A stretch of DNA of 64,000 bases. Origin: Candidatus Nanopelagicales bacterium (lineage in GTDB: Bacteria > Actinomycetota > Actinomycetes > S36-B12). The translations under genes were made by a program, and so were the position numbers. The notes below the pieces were generated by a model. It had not been told where the DNA came from, made no database searches, and worked only from the letters and a program-made list of their open reading frames with translations. Positions 19,210 through 28,816 of this stretch are shown here, piece by piece. Within the stretch, counting starts at the first letter, position 1. The number at the start of each line of letters is the position of its first letter. Location: NCBI GenBank assembly GCA_018402075.1, contig JAGYJP010000004.1, positions 62,001-126,000 of the forward strand, in the 5' to 3' direction.

Positions 19210-20094
19210 CTACTGGTTCTGCAATCGGTCGAGTAAATCCGAAATCACGGACTTGACTCCAACGGGAAAGGGTGTGGATCGAGGGCTCAGCACGGTGGGA
19301 GTCATACGCAGGTCTGATGCCTGACTAAATCTACTGCCGTGCACGCCATAGGCAATGGGAATCTTGATCCGAAGCACATCTTGAACCTGGGCAATCACCG
19401 TGCCAAGGCTTTTGGGTTCGCCCGAGGCAATCACTATTAAGTTTGGTGATCCCGAATCTTGGGTCACTTCGGCAATTGTTGCCGCTGCATCCTGGACGAA
19501 AATAAAGTCGCGGATGGTATCCAGGGGAACGAATATATTTATGGTTTCTTTTTCGAGACCGGCTTTCACGAGTCTCGAAACCACACCCTGTAACTTATTG
19601 AGGTCCTGGCCAGGTCCATAAAGGTTGCTCAATCGACCAATCATGACTCGAACCCCCGCCAGATTCTGTGCAACGGTCTCTTGCTGCAGCTTCAGGAATC
19701 CGTATTCACTGAGAGGCGCAACAGCACTGGTTGCCGAAAAAGGAGCCTGCGTTGAACCCGCGTATACCCCGCCAGCAGAAGATGTGAGGAAAAATACTCC
19801 GGGGCCTTCCGGCAATTGTTCTTCAATCATGCCAATGAATTCCGTGAACACTTTGAGTTCTTTGTGGCAAGTCTCCTATCGCTTGTCACAGTGGCGTGCC
19901 CTGCCGCCCACAATCAACCATGGTTGTGGGTTAGTGCTCACTAATGTACGAAATGCTGTGAGGTTCTCTGAAAGATCGCGTATTGATTGTGTCGCGTCTT
20001 CCCAATTGATTGAAGTACCCCGGAATGTTTCAGGAAATTCTCGTATGAGTGCGCCACCGAGAAGTCCACCGGAGCCGATTATCCAGGTATGCAT
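19210..20094 (-). pseudogene. NAD-dependent epimerase/dehydratase (SDR), broken near 19880
   Basis: The N-terminus has HTWIIGSGGLLGGALI (Rossmann motif). The C-terminal 213 codons carry FFLTSSAGGVYAGS, YGFLKLQQE (YxxxK pair) and LYGPGQDLNK. Both parts are in the same frame and are separated by TAG at 19876. The short stretch before it reads naturally in another frame (WAAGHATVTSD), giving a continuous sheet strand. A pair of opposite single-base errors at about 19910 and 19875 explains this best. The protein would be about 294 residues. Substrate unknown, presumably a nucleotide sugar. Confidence 0.68.
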
Positions 20095-20103
20095 GACTGT
20101 TGG

Positions 20104-21100
20104 TTATTGATCTTTAGGTGAACTGTTTGGTGGAAAGATTCGTTGTGGGTCACGCACCACAACATAAAGAGGTTTTCCGAGACTCATGTTGGTTGCTGCC
20201 CCCACGTACTGAGCAATGATTCCAAGGCCCAAGAGAACTGAGCCACCGATCAACATGAGGGCTGTGAATGTTGAGGCCCACCCAGCAACAATGAACTCCC
20301 CACGAACACGTTGGAAAATGATCCACAAAATCGCAATGAATCCGACCCCGAAAAATGTGAAGCCAAGAGCTGATACAAAGAACAAAGGTTTGGTGCCGCT
20401 GGAGACAATCAAGCGACCGAAATGGCTGGCCAGTTTCCGGTAGCTGTAATTCTCTGCAACGCGCCCTTCTCTTCGGGCAACCACCGGGTACTCGGTGGAG
20501 TCGGCCACGACCCAGCTCAATGCAACATCTAAATAAACACCGGCACCGGTGTAGGCAGCAACACTGCGTCCGATTTCGCCCAGCAACAGTCGGTAACTGT
20601 TGAACTCGCGAAACCACCATTGGCAAGTGATTGAGCAAAAAGCTTTTTGGTGACCTTTGATGCAGTATTGCGAACACGTGAATGCGGTGGAGGGTTGCTC
20701 GGAGTTCCGTAAACCAATTGGGCGCGCTCACGGTATGCACAGTCCAAAGTTGCGGGATAAAACGCGGATCCTGCTGTCCGTCTTCATCCATGGTGACAAT
20801 CCATTCCCCACCCGAGGAACTCATGCCTGCGATGGTGGCAGCGTGTTGGCCGAAATTGCGGCTGAGCCAGACTGGCTTAACAAATGTGTATTTGTCGGCG
20901 AGTTCACGAATAATCTGGTCACTGTTGCCCGGCCCACGATCCCACACCAACAAAACCTCAGTTACTTGATAGTCGTGGCCTTCGGGAGATCTATTGGGGT
21001 GGGTGAGTGGCTCTATTTCCGCCATGAGTTCGGGAAGTGTCTGATCTCCTTGGTACACAGGGATCACCACACTGATCGAGATATTGTCGTGGCTGGTCAT
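20104..21100 (-). pseudogene. GtrB-like polyprenyl-phosphate glycosyltransferase (GT2), two frameshifts
   Basis: The N-terminal GT-A domain has SVVIPVYQGDQTLPELM, WLSRNFGQHAATIAGM and TMDEDGQQDPRFIPQL (DxD). The frame then moves near 20745 to ERAQLVYGTPSN, and near 20610 to REFNSYRLLLGEIGRSVAAY, which continues into two C-terminal membrane helices (about LFFVSALGFTFFGVGFIAIL and LMLIGGSVLLGLGIIAQYV). This is the arrangement of bactoprenol glucosyltransferase GtrB/YfdH. It would load a sugar onto undecaprenyl phosphate for the GT-C proteins nearby. The assembled length is about 330 residues. Confidence 0.75.
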
Positions 21101-21110
21101 TGTGAGCAGT

Positions 21111-22015
21111 CTAGGGCTTGACTGTCCTTAGGTTCTGATCCTGATGCGCGCGCTTAATGCCCTCTCGCTGAGATAGCGGGGCCGACAGCCCGTTGGAGCG
21201 CAGATAACTTTGCAGCTTGTCAGTATTGAGTGAAATATCCCTGGAGCGACTGATTTCACCCTTGCCGGACATTGGAGGATCAAGTTGGGGCTGAACCCAA
21301 ATTCCTCGGCAACCGCACAGCCAAATTCATATTTGCTTAATGAGTCAGGGGAAGCCACATGCCACGTGCCAATCTGATCGCGCAATTGGTGAATCACCTC
21401 TACGAGATCACCTGCGTATATGGATGTCACAGTGAAATCGGTAAAGCCATTTACTGGGTTGTCCCTGTTCAAGATTATTGACAAAGAACTCCAGTATTGA
21501 GCGAGTACCACTTGGGCTCCAACCAAAAAATTTGTTCGCAAAATCAATGAATCAGGATTGACCTCTAGTGCCACGGATTCGCCTTGAAGCTTTGTTCTGC
21601 CATAAACAGAAAAGGTGCAGGTGAGTCAGTCTCAGTGTAGTTACCGCGTTTGCCGTCAAAAACTGCATCAGTGGAAATGTAGATAAACTTCAGAACCCAT
21701 TTTTGGGCGACCCGAGCCAAATTTTCCGTTGCTTCAACGTTCACCTCGCGTGCAAGTTTAGGGTTCTGTCTCGCATTCCTCGTGGGATGCCAGTGCGGCC
21801 GCATGAAGAATGTAATCGGGTCGCGTAATTTCGAGTGCTTCTTTTAGTTGATTCTCATTCAGCAGATCGGAAACTACGTGGGATTCAAAACCAACGGGTA
21901 ATCTGATCCCTTCTGATAAAGCGACAAAGTGATCGGTATGTGGCGTTGCCCCAAAGTTAGAGCCCAGAAATCCGCTGGCGCCAGTGACTAGCCATGTGGG
22001 TACTGAACTATTCAC
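21111..22015 (-). pseudogene. RmlD-like SDR (dTDP-4-dehydrorhamnose reductase family), three frameshifts
   Basis: Segments in order: VTGASGFLGSNFG (Rossmann), HAAALASHEECE, a shift near 21770, then FIYISTDAVFDG, another shift near 21600, then SVYGRTKLQGE with the catalytic Tyr and Lys, NFLVGAQ, and a last shift near 21265 into SRDISLNTDKLQSYL, ending at TAG 21111. STDxVFDG and YGRTKLxGE are RmlD hallmarks. The window has an intact rmlD at 53588, so this is a second, diverged member with unknown substrate. GTG 22015 overlaps the preceding GT2 stop by four bases. Confidence 0.7.
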
Positions 22016-22845
22016 AGCGCACCTCGCAATGACAGGTAGGTGTAGGCAGCGCGTCGGGTATTTGTTTGAATATGCCTTCCCAGTGCTGCGCGCATCCGGT
22101 CTTTATTGCTTGGGGAATAAGTTAACGCGTATTCCTGCTGCCATTGCTTAGTTTGCTTGAGTTGAATTCTTGCAAGATTTGTTGACCAGGATTGACCACT
22201 CACACGAAATGCACCCACTGATTCATGGCGCAGCGCAATACTCCCCAATGGCGCGACAAGTGAATAGGTGTTGACGTCCAGCATCAAGGGATTGTCATCT
22301 CGCCAAGGCATAACGGATTTCAGCACCGTAGTTCGGAAAAGAACTGCAAGGGGCTCCCCAAAAACATTGCCACCATACAAGTATGACTTTCGAAGTATTT
22401 CACTTCCAGAAGCCAAATTCCCTTGTACACCAGATAGGCCGCGATTTCGGAAAAGAATCTTTCCTTGGGAATCAACAATGTCACGTTGAGCCACTGCCAT
22501 GACTGAAGTTGGGTTTGCCTGAAGGTCTTTAACCTGCTTCTCAATGGCATTTGGGTAAAGCAGATCATCTTGACATATCAATTTGGTGAGTTCACCAGTT
22601 GCCGACTGCGTGGCTATTGTCCAGTTTTCCGCAGCACTAGTTCCGGTGGGCGTTTCAATGACAGTAATCCCGGCCTCCCGAAGTATTTCCTCGCTCCTGT
22701 CCCCTGATGGAGTGACGGAGGCAGTTATCTCGATGTGCGGATAAGTTTGCGCTTCGAGAGATGCAATGAGTGCAGCGAGGTGCGGCATTCCTCGAAAGAC
22801 TGGAATGACAACTGAAACCAGCGGTTTACTCATGAAGTTTTCCAC
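22012..22845 (-). CDS. Family 2 glycosyltransferase
   Basis: A 277-residue GT-A enzyme. PLVSVVIPVFRGMPHLAALI is the first strand and helix, and LICQDDLLYPNAI carries the DxD-type metal site. It is intact and lacks membrane helices, so it is cytoplasmic. Its start overlaps the upstream membrane protein by 16 bases (MENFMSKPL; the internal ATG at 22833 is also possible), and its stop overlaps the RmlD-like gene by four. Specificity unknown. Confidence 0.8.
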   Translation of the reverse strand: MENFMSKPLVSVVIPVFRGMPHLAALIASLEAQTYPHIEITASVTPSGDRSEEILREAGITVIETPTGTSAAENWTIATQSATGELTKLICQDDLLYPNAIEKQVKDLQANPTSVMAVAQRDIVDSQGKILFRNRGLSGVQGNLASGSEILRKSYLYGGNVFGEPLAVLFRTTVLKSVMPWRDDNPLMLDVNTYSLVAPLGSIALRHESVGAFRVSGQSWSTNLARIQLKQTKQWQQEYALTYSPSNKDRMRAALGRHIQTNTRRAAYTYLSLRGAL

Positions 22846-24137
22846 TTACGAGGTAGCCATGAGTGAATAAATAGTGCCACTCCAAATGCGAGTGAAGTGG
22901 CCAGGGCGGCGTCTCCAAGAATGACAACGGATTTAGGGAGAATAAATCCGAATTCATTTGGTTGCATTGAAGATCCTGTCAGTGCTGCAATCACCGTAGC
23001 TCCTGCGACAACCCACAAAGTGATCCTGATTTCTCGAGGTATCACCTGCCCGATCCACATCAGGATTCCAGTCAGTGGCAGTAAGAGAAGGACCAGTCGG
23101 TAGTCATTAGATGGTCCTAAGAAATATGGAATAGTCAAAGCGAAACTGCCGCCAACAATCAGAAACCATGAAACAGTAGGTACTGAGCTACTCGAGAGAT
23201 TTCCTGCCAGTAGTGCTACGAAAGCCACAACAATGAGAAGGAAAATCCCAGTTGCAATGACCTGAATTAATGTGCTGTTGAGGATTTGATTCGCGGGCGG
23301 AAAAAATGCATTTGGATCTTCGACCAAAAACGTGATTATCCCGGTTGTGCTAGAAAACATGATTCGCGTGGTGGATTGGGTGTCTGCCTGTGCGATCTCT
23401 TGGGCAGAGCGCAAATTGTCAAAGTTTAAAAGAAGAAAAATCAATGTCGCGGCAGCGCCGATCAGCGCAATCACCGACCAGCGCCTAGGGGCAAAAAATG
23501 GTGCGAAGACTCCAACGGCGAAATACTTGATTATTACTGAAACAAGGAGAAGAAGAGCTGATCCGGTGTGGCGCACGGCACCACCAGAGGCAAAGCCAAT
23601 CAATCCGAGTGCGGCAAGAGCTGCCACCAGAATATCTAATGTCCCGCGTTCAACTGCCAACATCACGGTGGGGGAAATGGCAAGGGCAGAAATGAAGAAG
23701 ATCGCAAAAGCTAATTCCACTCGTGACGCAGACCAGTTGCGAGTCACTTTGAGAGCAAGACCGAAAACAAGAACAACCCAAACTCCTGCTAGCAAGACCC
23801 CGAGGAGAGTGTTTTGGTCAAATCCAATATTGAAAAATGCGAGGAATCTTCCGGGAACGATTCCGTAGGGACTAAATGGGCGCCCATAGGGATCACACGC
23901 ATCAAAGTCAACTGTGCTACCCGCGGATTCGGCGGCATAGCAGCTAGCTGCCGCTGTGATGAAGGCCAGATCGCCAAAGCCAGTCTTTTCACCCGTAGTG
24001 GAATCCAGTGTCCAAATCCCAAAAAGGTTCCACTTTCCGCTATTAATCAACCACCACAGAACAAGGGCACTCAGGACTGCTGGAATTGCGGCGAGCGCTG
24101 TTGTGAGTGACTGATAAGTCCTAATCTGCGCGCCCAC
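22830..24137 (-). CDS. GT87-like (PimE-type GT-C) membrane glycosyltransferase
   Basis: A 435-residue protein with about twelve membrane helices. The stretch GRPFSPYGIVPGRFLAFF and, after a middle helix, SPTVMLAVERGTLDILVAAL resemble the GT87 mannosyltransferases, in which an ERGN-like motif follows the fourth or fifth helix. It would use polyprenyl-phosphate mannose or a related donor on the outer face. GTG 24137 is the longest start. It is intact and divergent from another GT87-like gene only 30 bases away. Confidence 0.6.
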   Translation of the reverse strand: MGAQIRTYQSLTTALAAIPAVLSALVLWWLINSGKWNLFGIWTLDSTTGEKTGFGDLAFITAAASCYAAESAGSTVDFDACDPYGRPFSPYGIVPGRFLAFFNIGFDQNTLLGVLLAGVWVVLVFGLALKVTRNWSASRVELAFAIFFISALAISPTVMLAVERGTLDILVAALAALGLIGFASGGAVRHTGSALLLLVSVIIKYFAVGVFAPFFAPRRWSVIALIGAAATLIFLLLNFDNLRSAQEIAQADTQSTTRIMFSSTTGIITFLVEDPNAFFPPANQILNSTLIQVIATGIFLLIVVAFVALLAGNLSSSSVPTVSWFLIVGGSFALTIPYFLGPSNDYRLVLLLLPLTGILMWIGQVIPREIRITLWVVAGATVIAALTGSSMQPNEFGFILPKSVVILGDAALATSLAFGVALFIHSWLPRKWKTS

Positions 24138-24167
24138 GGGTTCATCTAATCAGGGGTCAGGTACTTT

Positions 24168-25358
24168 TTGGTGATCATGGTGATTGATATCCGCAGGCAC
24201 GCTCGCGAATTACTCTCGGTTCTGGCAGTGATTCTGGTTGTGCCACTACTGGCCAGGGTGTTGTGGTCTAGGTTTGCTGAGGCGTTTTCGCAGTTCGGAT
24301 TTGGTGATCTTGGGAGCATGCTGGCCGGCAATGGCGGGTGGACTGATATTGGCTGGGAGGTTGCTTCCGCCATTGGGTTGATCCGAGGTGACTACTCAGC
24401 GTATGACTCACTTGAAGTCCTCCATCCGCTTGTTGGCATGGACGTGATTTTCGTTGATTTGTCATCGCACTCTCACCCACCCATGAGCATTCCCTTAGGC
24501 ATTCCCTTGGGCTTCATTGATTATGGTTGGTGGTTGTCATTTTGGGTTATTGCGGCTGTCATGATGATTGCTTTATCAATGCGCGCATTGAGTGTTCCGG
24601 CGCACATCGCTTACCCACTAGCGCTCGTTATTTCTCTTTCTGTGCCCGGCAAATGGGGATTGGTGAGTACCTACCCCGTAGCGGCGCTCCTTGTTGCGAT
24701 GGCCTGGCGTTACAGAAACAGAGCGGTTGCAGCAGGTGTGTCTCTCGGTATTTTTGGAGCAACTCGAGGGATCGGATTACTCCTCGTCCTTTATCCATTC
24801 GCGCGCAAACAATGGAAGACCGTATTTATTGCTGCAGGGGTTGTTCTAGGTCTCTTAGTAATTGCAGTGGCCTTTGAACCCGATATCATCGCTTCATTTC
24901 TCACGACCTCGCGAGAGTCAATTGCAGTAAACATGGCCAGAGCTGATCTCTTGACACCAGGATCAATCTTCCGCAGGTATGGATTCAGTGAGTACTTTGC
25001 TTGGATTCTTGCCCTTGTTGTTGTGATCGTTGCTTTGCGCCGCAAGCAAGAGCTTTTCTGGGTACTTAACTGGTTGATTCTCGCAGTGAGTCCAATTGCT
25101 TGGTTCCATTCAATTGTTATGGGAATTCCACTTCTTGTCATTATTTGGCGAAGTGGCCGCTTGGGTCAATTACTTGTACTTCTAGTTGCCGCTGCGAGTG
25201 TCGCGCAACCGGTGAACCCATTCACAACTTTGGTGTTCTCCATTGACTGGTTAGTGTTCGTGGTAGCGGGAGCGATTGCGCTTCTCTTTTGCAAAATCCC
25301 TCAACGTGAGCCGTTGACTCTATTTGCGCGTTCCAAGCCACCTGAGAAGCTCCAATGA
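24168..25358 (+). CDS. Membrane glycosyltransferase-like protein (GT87/GT-C type)
   Basis: A 396-residue polytopic protein with about ten helices. SSHSHPPMSIPLGIPLGF after the first long loop resembles the HPPF...LP motif of GT87-like proteins, and WGLVSTYPVAALLVAMAW with ATRGIGLLLVLYPF follows that pattern. The first long loop contains several acidic residues. The start may be GTG 24168 or ATG 24177. Its stop overlaps the next gene by four bases, indicating an operon. Confidence 0.55.
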   Translation: MVIMVIDIRRHARELLSVLAVILVVPLLARVLWSRFAEAFSQFGFGDLGSMLAGNGGWTDIGWEVASAIGLIRGDYSAYDSLEVLHPLVGMDVIFVDLSSHSHPPMSIPLGIPLGFIDYGWWLSFWVIAAVMMIALSMRALSVPAHIAYPLALVISLSVPGKWGLVSTYPVAALLVAMAWRYRNRAVAAGVSLGIFGATRGIGLLLVLYPFARKQWKTVFIAAGVVLGLLVIAVAFEPDIIASFLTTSRESIAVNMARADLLTPGSIFRRYGFSEYFAWILALVVVIVALRRKQELFWVLNWLILAVSPIAWFHSIVMGIPLLVIIWRSGRLGQLLVLLVAAASVAQPVNPFTTLVFSIDWLVFVVAGAIALLFCKIPQREPLTLFARSKPPEKLQ

Positions 25359-26536
25359 ACCCCAAGGATTTACTCATTCAGGGTTTATTCAAAGTTAACC
25401 CCTACTGGGATGAGATTCCGTGGAATCGACAGCGAGACACATGCATGCGCGCTTCTGGGGTTCGGCCAGGTCGAACAAGAAGGATCGTTCCCTTCGTAGA
25501 GAGACCGGTGCACCTTGTTGTCATTCCACAGGTTCCATTGAGCGATCCAAGCTTGGAGGCTGGTAATCGAGATATCTATTTTGAAGCTGGTCAGTTGCTC
25601 GCTGAACTAATTGGTCAAGACAAGGTTTCATTCTTCGGTGCAAAGGAGAATGAGTATCCAGAAACTTGGCAAGCCCGACTAGTTGAGTATGTGAACAAGA
25701 CACGTGCCACTCACATACTGACCCATATTGAGGGCGATCCAGGAGGTCCAAATGACAGCTGGACATGGGACCAGGCATTTCAACGGCTACTGGACTCAGA
25801 TTGGGATGGCGCTCTCCTTGGCGTGAATTTCGATTCCGCTTTCAAATGGATAAGAGCGAGAAGTCGCCGCCTTGCTCGAATGTCGCCGCAGTTTGTTGCA
25901 GTTGACATTTGCATGCCACTGGATGGAATGCTTGTTAAAGGTCGCCAGGAAGTTGGTCCGGTGAACATGCCAGTTTCGAATATGTCCCTTCAACTGGTTA
26001 ACTCTGAAATAGGAGATGTTGAGAAAAAATTTGATGTTTCCTTCATTGGAGCCTTGTACCCGTATCGAGTCGAGTTAATTAAAAGAATTCGCTCGCGAGG
26101 TATCAAAGTTGCGGTGAATCCACATCGGCCAGACGAGACGACGGACTTTGTTTCCAGTCGAAGTAACCAGCCAAGCTGGCTGCAATATATGCGTGGCCTG
26201 GCGAGCAGCCACATGACGATTAATTTTTCTCAGTCCAGTGCAGGCCCTTTCGAGCAATTGAAGACGAGAGTCATTGAGGCTACGCTCGCAGGAACATTTT
26301 TATTGACTGATGACAAAGACAGAACTCGATTGTTTTTCGAAGCTGATGAGTTCGCAACTTTCAACTCGGTTGATGAGTTACCAGAACTTATCCAGAATCT
26401 ATTATCTGATCGCGTTACCTTGAGCGAAAAGGCGGTACTGGCGCAAAACAGAGCGACGGTACTTGCGGTCACTAATTTTTGGACAGAAATAGATCAAGTA
26501 TTGCGTGGCAGGAGACTTCCACCACTCCTTAATTAA
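25355..26536 (+). CDS. CgeB/YkvP-like GT-B glycosyltransferase
   Basis: A 393-residue soluble protein. The C-terminal half has DVSFIGALYPYRVELIKRI, then MTINFSQSSAGPFEQLKTRVIEA and LAGTFLLTDD. This is the order seen in the CgeB-like glyco_trans_1_2 family (a 'FxG' strand, then the N-F-S and K-x-R-x-F/I-E-A helix, then a threonine-rich donor loop). No membrane helices. It follows the GT87-like gene with a 4-base overlap. The last gene of a short plus-strand operon, it converges with the big minus-strand operon 63 bases later. Confidence 0.65.
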   Translation: MNPKDLLIQGLFKVNPYWDEIPWNRQRDTCMRASGVRPGRTRRIVPFVERPVHLVVIPQVPLSDPSLEAGNRDIYFEAGQLLAELIGQDKVSFFGAKENEYPETWQARLVEYVNKTRATHILTHIEGDPGGPNDSWTWDQAFQRLLDSDWDGALLGVNFDSAFKWIRARSRRLARMSPQFVAVDICMPLDGMLVKGRQEVGPVNMPVSNMSLQLVNSEIGDVEKKFDVSFIGALYPYRVELIKRIRSRGIKVAVNPHRPDETTDFVSSRSNQPSWLQYMRGLASSHMTINFSQSSAGPFEQLKTRVIEATLAGTFLLTDDKDRTRLFFEADEFATFNSVDELPELIQNLLSDRVTLSEKAVLAQNRATVLAVTNFWTEIDQVLRGRRLPPLLN

Positions 26537-26599
26537 TACTTGATTCATTACGAGAGAAATTAGTCAAGTCGAGGCCAATATGTGTTGGCACACGCTTTT

Positions 26600-28816
26600 C
26601 TAGCTAGAGATTGGGATTGCTGCTTCCGAACTGATGCTCGGATTAATCACTTGCACGAATTGCGGGTAGGGATAGTTCTCTATCGTGCATCCTTGGCCGC
26701 TTGAGGTGATTGTGAGTACGGCGCTGTTAGTCTGCTTGGTTGCTATAAGTGCTATTTCCGTTGTTGTGCGGGGGTTGATGAGTGTCGTCACTGGACTAGC
26801 GATTTGTGTCCCTGTGGAGTTGGTGAGAGTGATGGTTGCCTCTGCGCTTTCGCATTCGGAGCTGCGTAGACCAAGTGAGACATTTGAAATGGGGACTTCT
26901 GTGGAAATCTGATTGATGGTGAATGTTGCCGTGGGGGCGATTGTCCACCACCAGATCAGATCCCCTTTGGAGCCGCGTGGAGCCACGGTTCCTGGGTTTG
27001 CTGCGGTGGGGGTATCAGCGGTGAGAGCAGGGGTGTAAAAGTAACTGGGTAGTTGATCTGGCTTGGGTTGGACCTGGTCGGTAATTTGATAGAGATTCCA
27101 CTTACCCTCTTTACCCGTTGCGATTGGAGTACCGAATCGTTGAGTGAGGTCGGCATTAATTCTTTCGGCGGCTGGTTGCACGTAGGCACGTGAATCAACG
27201 TGAATGCCACAGAAGCCCCCTTGAATCATCGCGTCAACATCACTTTGACGTGGAATCTCTGAAAGGGCGGCCATCCAAGTGCTGGCAGAGGTGTTCTTGA
27301 CCGCACCGTAACTCCAACTCTTGCTTCCGTTTTCCTGAGTCAGGGGGAACCAGAAAGGCCCGTAGTCATCAAGTTCAAGCAGTTTTCCATTCTCCGGATA
27401 CTGCATATAGGGGAGTTGGAGAATTCCACATGATTCGGGAATCGCGGAGTTGATTGCCTCGGTGTAGTTTCTGGCATCGGTTGCTTCTTGGGTTGTTTGG
27501 GCTGCGCTCACCTTGTAGTTGCTGGCAAAAGGCATTACCGAGTTGATGAATGTCGCTGCGATTCCTCCAGCAGCAATCGTGAGCGCGATGCCACGTTTGG
27601 TGAACCTGCTGAGCACAATTCCTGCTGCCAGAATTGCCAGTAACAGGATTACGGGCAGGAATCTGTTCCACGCTCGGATCTGAGCGGTGACAATTCCGGC
27701 GAATAGGTAATTCAACCCCCACGGAACGAAGAACAATGTCGATACTGCGAGCAAATAAGTGACAAAGGGAAGTTGCGTTGTTGATTCTCTCCAACTGGTG
27801 TTACGAGCGCGCATAAGCAACCCGATTACGAGAAGGATGAAGGCAATCGTGGTAACAATGGTGCCGAAGTTTGTTGGTACACGATTCTCAAATGCGGGTG
27901 CAACATTGATTGCATCGGTAATAGTTGAGTTGTATTTCTCGAGAAAACCAAAAGTGAAAACGGGGGCTGGGATGAGCGCGGCGGCGAGTATTCCGGCAAA
28001 GAGTACAGATTCGTACGGGAGACGTTCACTCAATGTGGCATACGGCGGGTTATTTAATGTAGTGAGAAGTCCGGGGAGGAAGCCGGCAATAACCAGTAGC
28101 CCGGTGATTACGATTGGGATGAACCCGATAGCGAGGGCCTTGGCCCGGTCACCTTTACCGAACCGCCAGAGCAGGGCAGCGGTCATGAGAATCAGAGCGA
28201 AGATTGCGTAATACACGCCTGACCAAGCAGTGATAGCAGCCAGGAGAGCAATGCCAACAAGGCGAGGCGTGTTGCGCTGGGCGAGCGCTCGCTGGAACCG
28301 ACCTGTTCCAATGAGCAGTGCCAGGATAACTCCGGTTACCACCGAGTAGTTGGTGGCCAAGTAGGTGTGACCGAGGCCCCGGCCCCAGTGATACGGGATT
28401 ACTGCGAATGCGGTTGCCAACATGATGGCAATCACGCCCCGTGAGTTCACCAGTCGTAGGGCAACAACTGCGAATGCAGCGGTCACGGGGAAACTCAGAA
28501 ATAGCAGCAAGTTGACGCCGAGAAAAGGGTTTCCCGAGATCACGTTTATCACTTTGCTGAATAGGTTTGTCGTGATGTCGAGCCCGGGGAAGTAATTAAT
28601 GTTCATTCCGAGCGGATAGCCGTATTCGGTGGTTGGGGTGTAAGAAAAGATCCCCCAGTTGTCTGCGGCGACATATGTGCTCAACATGTCTCCGGCCGCC
28701 CAAGGCTGGGTGAACTGACTCGCAATGGGCACAAAAACATACAGAATCAGCACGGTGGTGAGCGCAGCAGCGATCCCGGCATCCTGAAGAACGGCTCTGG
28801 CGGAAGTTTTGGTCAT
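26600..28816 (-). CDS. Large polytopic membrane protein (GT-C-like), last gene of five-gene operon
   Basis: About 738 residues: some twelve helices to residue 440, then a hydrophilic C-terminal domain (about 450-738) with many Ser/Thr and a beta-sandwich-like appearance. EYGYPLGMNINYFPGLD lies in the first loop and VIPYHWGRGLGHTYLATNY in a later one. I recall these motifs from unnamed actinobacterial cell-envelope proteins, not a characterised family. ATG 28816 was chosen because it overlaps the upstream stop as TAATG. The longer start at 28843 would overlap by 28 bases. Probably transfers or displays sugars outside the membrane. Confidence 0.6.
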   Translation of the reverse strand: MTKTSARAVLQDAGIAAALTTVLILYVFVPIASQFTQPWAAGDMLSTYVAADNWGIFSYTPTTEYGYPLGMNINYFPGLDITTNLFSKVINVISGNPFLGVNLLLFLSFPVTAAFAVVALRLVNSRGVIAIMLATAFAVIPYHWGRGLGHTYLATNYSVVTGVILALLIGTGRFQRALAQRNTPRLVGIALLAAITAWSGVYYAIFALILMTAALLWRFGKGDRAKALAIGFIPIVITGLLVIAGFLPGLLTTLNNPPYATLSERLPYESVLFAGILAAALIPAPVFTFGFLEKYNSTITDAINVAPAFENRVPTNFGTIVTTIAFILLVIGLLMRARNTSWRESTTQLPFVTYLLAVSTLFFVPWGLNYLFAGIVTAQIRAWNRFLPVILLLAILAAGIVLSRFTKRGIALTIAAGGIAATFINSVMPFASNYKVSAAQTTQEATDARNYTEAINSAIPESCGILQLPYMQYPENGKLLELDDYGPFWFPLTQENGSKSWSYGAVKNTSASTWMAALSEIPRQSDVDAMIQGGFCGIHVDSRAYVQPAAERINADLTQRFGTPIATGKEGKWNLYQITDQVQPKPDQLPSYFYTPALTADTPTAANPGTVAPRGSKGDLIWWWTIAPTATFTINQISTEVPISNVSLGLRSSECESAEATITLTNSTGTQIASPVTTLINPRTTTEIALIATKQTNSAVLTITSSGQGCTIENYPYPQFVQVINPSISSEAAIPISS

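Noticed and set aside
23332..23868. A 178-codon plus-strand open frame
   Set aside because: Antisense to the GT87-like gene; rich in Arg/Thr as expected for the complement of membrane helices.
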